A stretch of 64,000 nucleotides of DNA from Poindextera sp963719975 (GCA_963719975.1 CAVRED010000011.1:62001-126000), one strand, 5' to 3'; positions 40,643 through 53,488 are shown, numbered from the stretch's first letter. The notes: a model not told the origin generated them from the letters alone. Program-made: numbers and translations.

Positions 40643-42069
40643 TCAAGCCCTATCGCCTGCAACTGGCGCGCGATCGTCGACGCCGTGTTCAAATCCACCG
40701 GGCGCCGGCGGCGCCTCGATCGCGGCCCTCGGCCACGGGCTGAGACAAGGGCTCCGCCAGCGTTGCGGAAGTCGACGCGCGCGCCTGTCCGCTCGAGCAG
40801 GGTCTTGGCGATGAAGAAGCCCAGGCCCATGCCGACGTGGCCCGACCGCGATCCTTCCGCGCCGGGGCGGCTGGTGACGTAGGGCTCGCCGAGCTTGGCC
40901 AGCACGTCGGGAGAGAAGCCGGGGCCGTCGTCACGCACCTCGACGAGCACGCTGTCCTCGTCGAAGCGCACGCTGACCAGCACCTCGGAGCGGGCGAAGT
41001 CGACGGCGTTCTCGACGAACGAGGTCATCGCGTGCAGCACCTCGGGCATGCGCCGGATCTCCGGCGGCCGCATGCCGGGTGGGCCGGCCACCACCGCCTC
41101 GACGCGCACGCCGGCGTCCAGGTGCGGCTCGATCGCCTCGTTGGCCAGCTGCAGCAGGGTCATGCGCGCGTGCACGACGTCGTCGGTGTCGGGCTCTTCG
41201 GTCAGCCGCGTCAGGATCTCGCGGCAACGCTCGGCCTGGGAGACCGAGCAGGTCGGCGTCCTCCTTCAGCGCCGCGTTGGGCGCCTGGCGGGCCATCTCC
41301 TTGGCCACGACGGCCATGGTGGCGAGCGGCGTGCCGAGCTCGTGGGCGGCGGCCGCCGCCAGGCCCGCCCAGCGCCGACAGCCGCTGCTCGCGCGCCAGC
41401 ACCACCTGGGTCAGGTTCAACGCCAGCTCCATGCGCGCGGCCTCGGCGGCGGCGCGCCAGGCGTAGCCGGCGGTGAGCGCGATGCCGGTCAGGGTGGCCG
41501 CGGCCACGGCGAGGCGGAAGAGCAGCGGGCGTCGTGGCCGGCGTGGTCGAAGGCCAGGGCGGCGGCAGCGACCAGAAGCTCATGGCGACGAGCGCCAGCG
41601 CCGCGAGGCCGCCGATCAGGAAGGCCTGGCGTCCGCGCAGGGAGGCGGCCGCCATCGTCACGGGCGCGATCAGCAGCAGGCAGAAGGGGTTCAGCACCCC
41701 GCCGGTCAGGAAGAGGATGGCGGACATCTGGGCGATGTCGAAGGCGAGCTGCAGGGTGAGCGGCCACTCGCCCTTCGCGCGCCGGAGCGGCGGCGCCAGC
41801 GCCAGCACCAGGTTGATCGCCGCGGCGGCGGCGATGACCGCAAGCGCCGCCGCGAGCTGCCGGGCGCAGGCCGAGCCAGATCGCCGCCGCCCCCGATGGC
41901 CGCGAGCTCGGCGGCAAGCGCCAGCCAGCGCAGGCCGACAAGCACGCCCAGCGCCCAGCCGCCCCTGCGCCGGCAGGGCGGCGTCGACCAGCGCCTCGGC
42001 TTGTCCGGACAGGGCCTTGGGCCTATCCAGGGCGGCAGGCCGGGCGGGCGCGCGAGCGAGGACCTTCAC
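40643..42069 (-). CDS. actS: RegB/ActS redox sensor histidine kinase (five or more frameshifts)
   Basis: Membrane sensor kinase of the RegB/PrrB/ActS family, sensing the quinone pool. Six membrane spans are suggested; the loop with the quinone-binding GGxxNPF is intact: ILFLTGGVLNPFCLLLIAPV. The H-box AHELGTPLATMAVVAKEMAR is the RegB type. HATPase motifs: FVENAVDFARSEVLVSVRFD, RDDGPGFSPDVLAKLGEPYV and GHVGMGLGFFIAKTLLERTG. The end is uncertain because of a frame change near 40745; TGA 40645-40643 fits the WPRAAIEAPPAPGG extension. GTG start 42069 is 26 bases from the divergent SCO gene. Confidence 0.88.
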
Positions 42070-42095
42070 GCGCCAATTGTAGCAGTCGAACGCCG

Positions 42096-42715
42096 ATGAG
42101 AGTCATGTCGCTGAGAACCTGGGCCTGGATCGCCGTCGGCGTCGCGGCCCTGCGGCGCTCGTCGCCCTCATCGCGCTGCGCCCGGCGGCCGGGCCCGCGG
42201 GGCCGGCGTCCAGCGCTCCGATCGGCGGCGCCTTCCAGCTGGTCGACCAGAACGGGCGGGCGGTGAACCAGAGCCTGCTCAAGGGCAAATGGAGCGCGGT
42301 CTACTTCGGCTACACCTACTGCCCCGACGTCTGCCCGACGACGTTGCAGATGCTCGGGACGGTCGATCGCTCGCTCGGCGCGCGCCAGCAGGACTTCCAG
42401 GTGGTCTTCGTGACCGTCGATCCGGCCCGCGACACGCCGTCACAGCTCAAGCTCTACCTGTCGAACGGCGTCTTCCCGCCCGGCGCGATCGGGCTGACCG
42501 GCACGCCGGAGCAGATCGCCCAGATCGCCGGCGCCTACGGGGTCTACTATCAAAAGCAGGGGACCGGCGCGGACTACTCGGTCAACCATTCCTCGGCGAT
42601 CTACCTGATGAACCCCAAGGGCGGGTTCGACAGCGTGATCGCGTCCGACTCCACGCCGGCCGACGCCAGGGCGGCGATCCTCAGGGCGATGGACGGCGGA
42701 GCCGCCGGGGCCTGA
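42096..42715 (+). CDS. SCO1/SenC family copper chaperone (one frameshift)
   Basis: Membrane-anchored thioredoxin-fold protein that delivers copper to cytochrome oxidase. N-terminal signal/anchor MSLRTWAWIAVGVAAL, one base lost near 42153, and continuing ALVALIALRP. The globular part has WSAVYFGYTYCPDVCPTTLQ (copper-binding CxxxC), VFVTVDPARDTPSQLKLYLS and the ligand histidine in YSVNHSSAIYLM. About 206 residues. In Rhodobacter the homologous senC sits with regA/regB, so the divergent pairing here supports both calls. Start 42096 or 42105. Confidence 0.92.
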
Positions 42716-42803
42716 CATTCCCCCTTGGCGAGATGGACTCTCTTCACCATCTCTGGTCTATGCTGCGCCGCACAATGCACAGGGCTTCGACGGGGGGTTC
42801 GTG

Positions 42804-44092
42804 ATGCTCTACGCCATGCACGAGGCGGCTTACTACGCCTCGACGCCCATGCGGCTCATGGCGCGCGCGGCCCGCGACTTCTGGAGCTCGCCGGTCAACC
42901 CGCCGCCACGACCGGGCTCGGGCGCAGCCTCTATGCCGGCGCCGACCTCTTCGCCAACGTCACCCGCCGCTACGGCCGCCCGGCCTGGGGCATCGACAGC
43001 GTCGACATCGACGGCTCGCCGGTCAAGGTCCGCCCGGTCGAGATCTGGCGCTCGCCCGTGGGTGCAGCTGCTCCACTTCGTCCGCGACACGGGCGACCTG
43101 CGCCGCGCCGGCCGCACGTCGCTCGAGCCGGCCGTGCTGATCGTCGCCCCGCTCTCCGGCCACCACGCGACGCTGCTGCGCGGGACGGTGCAGGCCTTCC
43201 TGCAGGACCACGAGGTCTACGTCACCGACTGGTCGAACGCGCGCGACGTGCCGATGCTGGACGGCCGGTTCGACTTCCACGACTACATCGACCACGTCCG
43301 CGACATGATCCGCGCGATCTGGCCGCGCCCGCACGTGGTCGCGGTCTGCCAGCCGGGGCCGCCGGTGCTGGCGGCGGCGAGCCTGATGGCCGAGGACGAG
43401 GATCCGGCGCGGCCGGCCAGCCTCACCTTCATGGGCTCGCCGATCGACGCACGCCTGTCGCCGACCGTCGCCAACCGGCTGGCCGAGGAGCGGCCGTTCA
43501 CCTGGTTCCAGCGGCAGATGATCTACACGGTCCCGCCGCCGTATCCGGGCGTGCTTCGGCGCGTCTATCCGGGCTTCGTGCAGCTCTACAGCTTCATGCA
43601 GCTGAACCTCGAGCGGCACATGGAGGCGCACCAGCGCTACTTCGACGCATCTGGTGAAGCGGCGACGGCGACTCCGCCGACAAGCACCTGGAGTTCTACG
43701 ACGAGTACCTCTCGGTCCTGGACCTCACCGAGGAGTTCTATCTGCAGACCGTCGAGATCGTGTTCCAGCAGCACCTCCTGCCCAAGGGCGAGCTCTCCCA
43801 CCGCGGCCGTCCGGTCAGGCCGCAGGCGATCACCGACATCGGGATCATGACCGTCGAGGGCGAGAACGACGACATCTCGGGCATCGGCCAGACCCAGGCG
43901 GCGCACAAGCTGACCCCCGGCGTGCCCGACCATCTGCACGAGGACTACGTCCAGGCCGAGGTCGGCCACTACGGCGTCTTCAACGGCCGACGCTTCCGCG
44001 AGGGGATCTATCCGCGCGTCCGCGCCTTCATCCGCCGCTGCGAAGCCGAAGCGCAAGCCAAGGGTCAGCGTTTCGAAGCGGCGGCCGGCTAG
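42804..44092 (+). CDS. phaZ: Intracellular polyhydroxyalkanoate depolymerase (three or more frameshifts)
   Basis: Alpha/beta hydrolase that mobilises stored poly-3-hydroxybutyrate. N-terminus MLYAMHEAAYYASTPMRLMA. The lipase-like box reads VVAVCQPGPPVLAAASLMAE, with cysteine as the nucleophile, as in intracellular PhaZ1 enzymes. The C-terminal domain (ITDIGIMTVEGENDDISGIG, VGHYGVFNGRRFREGIYPRV) matches the PHB_depo_C family and holds the catalytic aspartate/histidine. Frame changes lie near 42900, 43062 and 43650. ATG 42804 has a G-rich ribosome site; GTG 42801 is an alternative. About 425 residues. Confidence 0.9.
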
Positions 44093-44110
44093 GGGGCGGG
44101 AGCGACAAGA

Positions 44111-44210
44111 TCGTCGTCATGGCCCGACTTGTTCGGGCCACCCATGATCACCGTGGAACGTGAGTGTTCATGGGTCCCCCGCATTCCGCTTCGCTCCAGC
44201 GGGGGATGAC
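44111..44210. repeat. REP-like element with two hairpins
   Basis: Two adjacent dyads: GGCCCGA (44121-44127) with TCGGGCC (44133-44139), and CCCCCGC (44176-44182) with GCGGGGG (44199-44205). The text around them (CATGGCCCGACTTGTTCGGG, and CCGCTTCGCT inside the second) is of a kind I remember as dispersed between genes in several alphaproteobacteria. It fills most of the 169-base gap between phaZ and the ygjP-like gene; no promoter was recognised. Confidence 0.6.
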
Positions 44211-44261
44211 GGGGAAATGGAACATGTTGCCGCGGACCTGAGTGGCTCGTACCCCCACCCT

Positions 44262-45018
44262 ATGCCCGTCCCACCGATTCGCCCCGCCCATGGCGATCTG
44301 ATCGAAGCCGATGGCGCGCCGGTGCGGGTGAGGGTCAATCCGCGCGCCCGCCGGATCAGCCTCAGGATCGACGCGGCGCGCGGCGAGGTCATCGCGACCG
44401 CGCCCAGCCAGCGCCGCATCGGCGAGGCCATGGCGTTCGTCGCCCAGCGGCGCGGCTGGATCCAGGCCAGGCTGGCCGAGCTCCCGCGGACGCAACCGTT
44501 CGAGCCGGGCGCCGTGATCGAGGTCGCGGGCCAGCCGTGCCAACTCTTGGCCCTTGCCGGGCGGCCGCGCTGGAGCCGCGGCGAGCGAAGACTGTCCGCG
44601 CACGTTGTCGGCGCCGGGCGAAGGGGCGGCCTTCGCCCGCGCGGTCGTCAATGCGCTCAAGGTCGAGGCGCGCCGGGTGCTGCTCGAGCGCACCGCCGTC
44701 CATGCGCTCGCGGTCGACCGGCCGATGCCGGCTGTCGCCATCGCCGATCCTCGCGGGCGCTGGGGTTCGTGCACGCCGCCGAAACGCCAGGGCTTTGGCG
44801 CCGATCTCGCGGTCGGACGCATCCGCTACTCCTGGCGGCTCATCCTCGGGCCGCCGGCGGTGCTCGACTACGTCGCCGCCCACGAGTGCGCACACCTGAT
44901 CGAGGCCAACCATTCGCCGCGCTTCTGGGCGGTCGTGCGCGGGCTGATCGGCGACCCGCGGCCGCACCGCGCATGGCTGCGCGCCCATGGCGCGCGCCTG
45001 CACGCCATGGGCCGCTAA
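44262..45018 (+). CDS. YgjP-like metallopeptidase, DUF45 family (one frameshift)
   Basis: Cytosolic M48-related predicted zinc peptidase, about 250 residues. N-terminal half RVNPRARRISLRIDAARGEV and APSQRRIGEAMAFVAQRRGW; then one extra base near 44618, and AFARAVVNALKVEARRVLLE, DPRGRWGSCTPPKRQGFG, and the zinc motif LDYVAAHECAHLIEANHSPR with FWAVVRG (HExxH plus a third ligand). Function is not established beyond the motif. Its TAA is directly followed by the CTA of the convergent PBP gene, leaving no gap. Confidence 0.88.
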
Positions 45019-47023
45019 CTAGCCGGGCGGCGGCGGACCGGGCGTCGTCGGCGGCGCCCCAGCGGCTGGCGCGCCCGCAGCCGGCGGCGCGCCGCTCTGC
45101 GGCGGCGGCCCTCCGGTCAGGATGTCGCCGATGACGTCCGGCGACGATGGGGGTTGGGGCGCCGGGCCGCCCGGAATCGGGCTGCACGTTCATGTGCGGC
45201 AGGGTCTGCGCCATGAACGCATGCCAGATCTCGGCCGGCGGCCCCCCGCCGACGACGCCATGCATCGGGGTGTCGTCGTCGCGCCCCGTCCACACCGCCG
45301 CGGTGAAGTCGCCCGAGTAGCCGATGAACCAGGCGTCGCGGTAGTCGCTGGTTGTGCCGGTCTTGCCGGCGATGTCGAACCCGGACACCGCGGCCCGGGT
45401 CCCGGTCCCGGACGTGACGACCGCGCGCATCATCTCGACCATCTCGGACAGGGCCGGCTGGGCGATCACCTGCGCGCGCGGGGGCGGGGCGAGGTCGTGG
45501 TCGTAGAGCACCTGACCGGTCGAGGTCTGGATGCGCTCCACGCCATAGGCCTTGGTCAGGTAGCCGCCGTTCGAGAAGGCGGCGTAGGACTGGGCCATCT
45601 CCAGCGGCGTCACCTCGACCGCGCCCAGCGCCATCGAGGGCCCGGTCTGGATCGGGGTGGTGATGCCAAGTCGATGGGCGGTCGCCGCGACATTCACCGT
45701 CCCGATCTGGTTGGCCAGTCGGGCGGCGACGGTGTTGATCGACTGGGCGAGCGCCGTCTCCAGGGTCAGCGGTCCGAGGTAGCGCGGCTCGAAGTTGTGC
45801 GGCGTCCAGTTTCCGATGGTGATCGGCTCGTCGACCGTCATCTCCTGCGGCGTGTGACCCGCCTCCATGGCGGTCAGGTAGACGAAGGCCTTGAACGACG
45901 AGCCGGCCTGGCGCTGGGCCTGGCTCGCACGGTCGTACTGGCTCTGGCCGTAGTCGACCCCGCCGACGTAGGCGCGGATGCGGCCCTGGCCGTCCACCGC
46001 CACCAGCGCCGCCTGCTGGACGCCGTGCGCCGAGGCGGGTCCGCCGACAACGCCGCGGACGGCGTTCTCGGCCGCCGCCTGCGCGCCGAGGTCCAGGGTC
46101 GTCTGCACCACCAGATCCTGCTCCGGCTGCCCGACCAGCGCGCGCACCTGCTGGTCGACGTAGTCGACGAAGTACTGGGCGTTCTGGTTCGGCATGGTGG
46201 TCGAGACCCGCACCGGCTCGCGGAACGCCTCGTCGCGCTGGGCGGCGGTGATGGCGCCGGTCTCGACCATCTTGTCGAGGACGATGGTGGCGCGTCGCTC
46301 GGCGCGATCGGTCGCCGAGACCGGGCTGTAGTGCGACGGGCCCTTCATCAGGCCGGCGAGCAGCGCCGCCTCGCCGACGGTGAGCGCCTTGGCCGGCTTG
46401 TTGAAATAGCGTTGGGAGGCGGCCTCGATGCCATAGGCGCCTTCGCCGAAGTAGACCCGGTTCAGGTACAGCGCCAGGATCTGCTTCTTGGTGAACTTCC
46501 GCTCCAGCCAGACGGCCAGCACCAGCTCCTGCGCCTTGCGCCGAATGGTCTGGTCCGGGGTGAGGAACAGGTTCCGCGCCAGCTGCTGGGTGATCGTGGA
46601 AGCGCCCTGCTGGGCGTGGCCGGCGCGCAGGTCCGCCAGAACCGCGCGGGCCATGCCGATCGGATCGAACCCCCAGTGCTGGTAGAACCGCTGGTCTTCG
46701 ATGGAGACGAACGCGGCGGGCACGTAGGGCGGCAGCTGGTCGATATCGACCGGCGGCGAGAACTGGCTGCCGCGGACCGCGATCTCCGCGCCGGAGCGGT
46801 CGAGGTAGGCGATCGAGGGCTGGCGCTTGACGTCGAAGATCTTCGAGGTGTCGGGCAGGTCGAAGGCGAAGACGGCGAAGAAGGCGATGACGCCGATCGC
46901 CGCCCAGACGCAGGCGACGATAGACCAATAGACCAGCGCGCCCAGGATGGAGCGACGGGGCCGGGGCCTGGGCGGCGGCGCGCGGCCGCCGCGGCTAGGC
47001 CGCCCCCCTTGCGCGTCCGCCAT
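45019..47023 (-). CDS. Class A penicillin-binding protein, PBP1A-type (frameshift near C-terminus)
   Basis: Bifunctional peptidoglycan glycosyltransferase/transpeptidase, about 668 residues, inner membrane. Basic/proline N-terminus then one transmembrane helix (LVYWSIVACVWAAIGVIAFF). GT51 domain: SIEDQRFYQHWGFDP, QQGASTITQQLARNLFLTPD and NRVYFGEGAYGIEAASQRYF. Transpeptidase: serine in RQAGSSFKAFVYLTAMEAG, SxN in ALAQSINTVAARLANQIGTV, and KTG in FDIAGKTGTTSDYRDAWFIG. One base change near 45175, then a proline/alanine/glycine-rich tail to TAG 45021-45019. The alternative ends are not family-like. Divergent from the next lipoprotein. Confidence 0.92.
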
Positions 47024-47182
47024 CCCTGGTCCGTCTCCCGAAAGAGCGCGCGCAAAGCGGGGGCGCGCCGCCCTTCGGTGTCTTAGCGAATGGGCGAGAG
47101 TCGCGCGAGTGGGCTCGCGCCGGAGAGGCCGCCGCGCTAGGCTCGCGACCCACGTTACGGCAAGCAGGAGAGCCGAACCGCC

Positions 47183-47503
47183 ATGGTCAGCGTCAGGGTC
47201 GGGATCATCGCGCTCAGCGTCCTTGCGCTCGCCGGCTGCATCACGAACAAGAAGCCGCCGCCGGAGGTCTGGACGGGCGGCGATCCGTCCCACCTCGTCG
47301 CAGACAAGGCCGAGTGCCACACCGAGGCCGACAAGCTCGACGTGACCCAACCTTCGACCTACTCCGACCCGCGCTACGGTGTGACCAGCGCCATGGCCGA
47401 GGCGGTGGCCAAGGACAACCCGCTCGCCGACCGCGGCGCGATCGTGCGCCAGGCGGCCTACGACGCCTGCATGGGCGACAAGGGCTGGAACCTGGCCGAG
47501 TAG
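47183..47503 (+). CDS. Small predicted lipoprotein
   Basis: 106 residues, intact. MVSVRVGIIALSVLALAGC is a lipoprotein signal with lipobox LAGC. The mature part has two cysteines (AECHTEADKLDVTQ and YDACMGDKGWNL), which may pair. The family is not recognised. AGGAGAG precedes the ATG. Its stop TAG overlaps the GTG start of recQ by one base (TAGTG), implying coupled translation. Confidence 0.7.
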   Translation: MVSVRVGIIALSVLALAGCITNKKPPPEVWTGGDPSHLVADKAECHTEADKLDVTQPSTYSDPRYGVTSAMAEAVAKDNPLADRGAIVRQAAYDACMGDKGWNLAE

Positions 47504-49392
47504 TGAGCGACGTCGTCACCGACGAGACGCTTTCGACGGACGCGGCGCGCGAACGCCTGCGACGCACCTTCGGCCACGGCGACTTCAAGGGCCTGCAGGC
47601 GCCGGTGATCGCCGAGTTGCTCGCCGGCCGTAACGCGCTGGCCGTTCTCCCAACCGGCGGCGGCAAGAGCGTTTGTTACCAGATCCCGAGCCTGCTCAGG
47701 CCTGGCGTCGGCGTCGTTGTTTCACCGCTGATCGCGCTGATGGCCGACCAGGTCGCGGCCCTGACCCAGTTCGGCGTCGCCGCGGCGCGGCTCGACTCGA
47801 CGCTGACAGCGGACGAGCGGCGCGCGCTCTGGCGCCAGATCGAGGCGGGCGAGCTCGACCTCATCTACCTCTCGCCCGAGGGGCTGATGCAGCCGCAGAC
47901 GCTCGAGCGCCTGGGCGCGCTCAAGCCCGCCCTGATCGCCATCGACGAGGCGCACTGCGTCAGCCAATGGGGGCACGACTTCCGCCCCGAGTACCGGATG
48001 CTCGGGCGATTGGCCGAACTGTTCCCGGACACGCCGCGGCTTGCGGTGACCGCGACCGCCGACGCTCGCACGCGCGAGGACATCCGCGCCGAGTTGCACC
48101 TGAAGGACGCGCGCGAGTTCGTCGACAGCTTCGCCCGCCCCGAAATCGCGCTCTCCGCCGAGCGCCGGCCCGCCCGCTCAGAAACCCGCGCCGTCGAGCT
48201 GGTCAGCGCGCGTCGTGGCCGACCTGGCGTGGTCTACGTTGGAACCCGTGACGGCGCCGAGAGCATCGCGGCGGGCCTCGTCGCGGCCGGCGTCAACGCG
48301 CTCGCATACCACGCCGGCCTGGACCCCGGCCTGCGCAAGCGCCGGCTTGCGGAGTTCCTCGCCAGCGACGACGCGGTGATGGTGGCGACCATCGCGTTCG
48401 GCATGGGCATCGACAAGGCCGACGTCCGGTTCGTGATCCATGCTGACCCACCGGGTTCGATCGAGGCCTACTGGCAGGAGATCGGGCGCGCGGGCCGCGA
48501 CGGTGCGCCCGCCGAGGGGATCACCCTCTATGGGCCGGCCGATCTTGCCCGCGAGCTTCGCCGCATCGCCGGCCGCGACGTGCCCGACGTGGTCAAGCAG
48601 GTGCAGACCCGCAAGTGCCGCCAGCTCTACGCCATGCTCGAGGGGATGGGCTGCCGGCAGGCCGCCGTCCGCCGCTACTTCGGCGAGACCGACGTCGAGG
48701 CCTGCGGCGTCTGCGACCTCTGCCTCAATCCGCCGACCGCGGTCGACGTCACCGAAGGCGCCCAAAAGGCGCTTGCCGCCGTGCACCGGCTGGGCGGCCG
48801 TCTCGGCCGCGGCCGCGTGGTCGACCACCTTCTGGGCAAGACCAAGGAGCCGAGCCCGTCCGAGTCCGCGCTCTCCACCTTCGGCGTCGGCAAGGAGTTC
48901 AGCCCCGGCGGCTGGCGCGACCTGATCGACCAGCTGCTGTTCGAAGGCCTGTTGCGCGAGGACCCCAACGACGGCCGGCCGCTCATCGCGCTCGGCGACG
49001 CCGACGGCGTGCGCGCCGTCTATCGCGGCAGCCGCCGCGTGCAGCTTCGCCGCCTGCCGGAGGCGCACGACGCGACCACCCGTTCAGGGCGCCCCCGCAA
49101 GCGCCGCGGCGGCGCGCCGCTGGCCGTGGCCGAAGCCGACATGCCGCTGTTCGACCGCCTGCGCGCCTGGCGCCGCGGCGAGGCCGCCCGCCAGGCCGTA
49201 CCGCCCTACGTCATCTTCCACGACCGGACCCTGGCCGAGATCGCCCGCCTCAAGCCGACCTCGGCGGCCGCGCTCACGGGGGTCGACGGCGTCGGCCAGG
49301 CCAAACTCGACCGCTACGGCGAAGCCGTGTTGGGGCTGGTAAGAGGCGAATGGCCGAATCTTGAAGCGCCCAGCGGCGCTGCTCTATCCTGA
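47503..49392 (+). CDS. recQ: ATP-dependent DNA helicase RecQ
   Basis: 3'-5' superfamily 2 helicase for recombination and fork repair, 629 residues, intact, GTG start. Walker A: LAVLPTGGGKSVCYQIPSLL. DEAH: ALIAIDEAHCVSQWGHDFRP. Motif III is LAVTATADART; motif V/VI is VATIAFGMGIDKADVRFVIH, then YWQEIGRAGRDGAPAEGI. The RQC zinc cysteines are in RKCRQLYAMLEGMGC and CGVCDLCLNPP; the winged-helix part follows, and a C-terminal HRDC domain reads VPPYVIFHDRTLAEIARLKP. GTG is the only start consistent with the N-terminus, as it overlaps the upstream stop. Confidence 0.95.
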   Translation: MSDVVTDETLSTDAARERLRRTFGHGDFKGLQAPVIAELLAGRNALAVLPTGGGKSVCYQIPSLLRPGVGVVVSPLIALMADQVAALTQFGVAAARLDSTLTADERRALWRQIEAGELDLIYLSPEGLMQPQTLERLGALKPALIAIDEAHCVSQWGHDFRPEYRMLGRLAELFPDTPRLAVTATADARTREDIRAELHLKDAREFVDSFARPEIALSAERRPARSETRAVELVSARRGRPGVVYVGTRDGAESIAAGLVAAGVNALAYHAGLDPGLRKRRLAEFLASDDAVMVATIAFGMGIDKADVRFVIHADPPGSIEAYWQEIGRAGRDGAPAEGITLYGPADLARELRRIAGRDVPDVVKQVQTRKCRQLYAMLEGMGCRQAAVRRYFGETDVEACGVCDLCLNPPTAVDVTEGAQKALAAVHRLGGRLGRGRVVDHLLGKTKEPSPSESALSTFGVGKEFSPGGWRDLIDQLLFEGLLREDPNDGRPLIALGDADGVRAVYRGSRRVQLRRLPEAHDATTRSGRPRKRRGGAPLAVAEADMPLFDRLRAWRRGEAARQAVPPYVIFHDRTLAEIARLKPTSAAALTGVDGVGQAKLDRYGEAVLGLVRGEWPNLEAPSGAALS

Positions 49393-49408
49393 GGTCGGCG
49401 GGAACAGC

Positions 49409-50539
49409 TTAGTCTTCGCCCGGTCGCGCCAGCTCGAGCCAAGCGACGGAGCGCATCTCGGCCAGGCGCGAGGCGGTGCGCTGGAAGTCGAACGCCTCGT
49501 CGCCCTTCGGGTAGAGGGTGTCCGGTTCGCCGGCGGCCGACACCACCAGCCGCACGCGCGCCTCGTAGAGGGCGTCGATCAGCATGATGAAGCGCCGCGC
49601 CTGGTCGCGGTGGTCCGGCCCCAGCCGGGGAATGGCCTCGAGGAACACGGTGTGGAACCGCTCGGCGATGGCCAGGTAGTCCTGCGGGCCGAGCGCCGCC
49701 CCGCAGAGGCTCGCGAACGAGGCGCGCAGGAGACCGCCGGTCGCGTGCGGCAGCCGAAGCTGGCGGCCGAGCACCTCGAGCGTGACGCCGGTTTCCTCCG
49801 CGCCGTCGAGCATGTCGGTCCAAAGCGCATCGAAACGGGCCTCGTGGCCGGCGTCGAGGGGCTGGAAGTAGACGCCGGCGCTCTTCAGCCGATCGAGCCT
49901 ATGGTCCAGCGGGCCCGCGACCCGCACGAGCTCGAGCTTCTCTTTCAGCATGGCGATGAAGGGCAGGAAGAGCTGGCGGTTCAGCCCGTCCTTGTAGAGG
50001 TCGTCCGGGGATCGGTTGGCGGTCGCGACAAGCACGACCCCGCGTTCGAACAGCGCCTCGAACAATCGCCCCAGGATCATGGCGTCTGCGATGTCGTTGA
50101 CCTGCAGTTCGTCGAAGCACAGCAGCCTGGCCCTCGATGCGATCAGCCCGGCGACCGGCGGGATCGGGTCGTCGCCGCGGGTCTGGCCGAAGATCTCTCG
50201 ACGCACGGCTGCCCCGCCGTTCCGCCAGCGCTCCACGAGCGCGTGGGTTTCGGCCATGAAGGCCTGGAAGTGGGCGCGCCGCTTCCGCTCGACCGGCGCG
50301 CTCGCGAAGAAGATGTCCATCAGCATGGACTTGCCGCGGCCGACAGGGCCCCAGAGGTAGACGCCCCTGGGCGGCGCGGGCTTGCGGAACAGCGTCGCGA
50401 CCAGGCTGGGCTCGCCCACGCCGTTCAGCTCGGCCTCGAGGCGCGCGAGCGCGGCGACGGCCGGCGCCTGCGCCGGGTCGGGCTTGAGCTCACCGCGCGC
50501 CAGGCGCGCTTGGTAGAGGACGGCGATCGGCTCTGACAT
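49409..50539 (-). CDS. zapE: Cell division protein ZapE (AFG1-like ATPase)
   Basis: AAA+ ATPase related to mitochondrial Afg1, 376 residues, intact. Walker A: GVYLWGPVGRGKSMLMDIFF. Walker B: ARLLCFDELQVNDIADAMIL. Sensor region is FERGVVLVATANRSPDDLYK, and FLPFIAMLKEKLELVRVAG follows. Bacterial ZapE interacts with FtsZ and is linked to division under low oxygen. Recognised by the whole-length match to the family. Divergent from acs (134 bases) and convergent with recQ. Confidence 0.93.
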   Translation of the reverse strand: MSEPIAVLYQARLARGELKPDPAQAPAVAALARLEAELNGVGEPSLVATLFRKPAPPRGVYLWGPVGRGKSMLMDIFFASAPVERKRRAHFQAFMAETHALVERWRNGGAAVRREIFGQTRGDDPIPPVAGLIASRARLLCFDELQVNDIADAMILGRLFEALFERGVVLVATANRSPDDLYKDGLNRQLFLPFIAMLKEKLELVRVAGPLDHRLDRLKSAGVYFQPLDAGHEARFDALWTDMLDGAEETGVTLEVLGRQLRLPHATGGLLRASFASLCGAALGPQDYLAIAERFHTVFLEAIPRLGPDHRDQARRFIMLIDALYEARVRLVVSAAGEPDTLYPKGDEAFDFQRTASRLAEMRSVAWLELARPGED

Positions 50540-50673
50540 CTCCAGAGCTTCGGTTAGCCTGCGCCGGCTACCCTCGCAAACCGCCTTCGCCCCCGATGCC
50601 GGTTGCGCTTGGCGCGGCTCCGGTCTTCATAGTCGCCTGCAAGGGCGAAGACGGCTTCAGGAGGACGCGTGGG

Positions 50674-52620
<1,947 letters not shown>

Positions 52621-52625
52621 GCGCG

Positions 52626-53484
52626 ATGCTGACCTGGCGGATCGGGCGGGTGACGATCACCCGCATCGTCGAGATGGAGCTGGTCACCCGCTGGCGGGAG
52701 GATCGCCCGTTCATCGTCGAGGCGACGCCGGAGGCGCTCAAGTCGACGCCCTGGCTCTATCCGCACTTCGTCAACGACGAGGGGTCGCTGCTGGTTTCGA
52801 TCCACGCGCTGCTGGTGGAGGCGCCGGGCCTCAGGCTGGTGGTGGACACCTGCATCGGCAACGACCGCAACCGGGCCTTCCTCGGCGGCCGCTCGCTGTC
52901 GATGCCCTTCCTCGAGCACCTTGCCGAGGCCGGCTGGTCGCGCGAGGGCGTCGATACGGTGCTCTGCACCCACCTGCACGTGGACCATGTCGGGTGGAAC
53001 ACCATGCTCGAGGGCGGCAAGTGGGTCCCCACCTTCCCCAACGCCCGCTACCTGATCGGCAAGCGCGAATACGAGCACTGGAACGCCGAGGGCGAAGCCG
53101 AGCAGCAGGCGATCCTCGGCAACTCCGATCCGCCCGATCCTCGACGCCGGGCTGGCCCAGCTGGTCGAGATGGACCACGTCATCTCGCCGGAGATCCGCC
53201 TGACCCCGACCACCGGCCATACGCCCGGCCACGTCAGCGTGCTCATCGAGTCCGAGGGCGAGCGCGCCATGATCACCGGCGACATCATGCACCACCCGGT
53301 GCAGATCGCGCATCCGGACTGGGCGCCCAGCTTCGATAGCGACAAGAATGCCGCCATCGCCACGCGCAGGCGCGTGCTGGGCGAGGTCGCCGACGAGCCG
53401 ATCCTGGTGATCGGCACCCACTTCGCCGCCCCGACCGCCGGCCGTGTCCGGCGCGACGGCGGCGCCTATCGTTTCGAGGTCTGA
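52626..53484 (+). CDS. Metallo-beta-lactamase fold hydrolase 1 (one frameshift)
   Basis: About 286 residues. MBL zinc motif VLCTHLHVDHVGWNTMLEGG (HxHxDH), a tryptophan-rich start (MLTWRIGRVTITRIVEM), PHFVNDEGSLLVSIHALLVE, and the later metal residues in TPTTGHTPGHVSVLI and ITGDIMHHPVQIAHPDWAP. One base is lost or gained near 53135 (AILGNS, then LDAGLAQLVEMDHVISPEI). Family members include AHL lactonases and unknown hydrolases; activity cannot be inferred. It lies five bases after acs and four before a close paralog. Confidence 0.85.
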
Positions 53485-53488
53485 ACCC

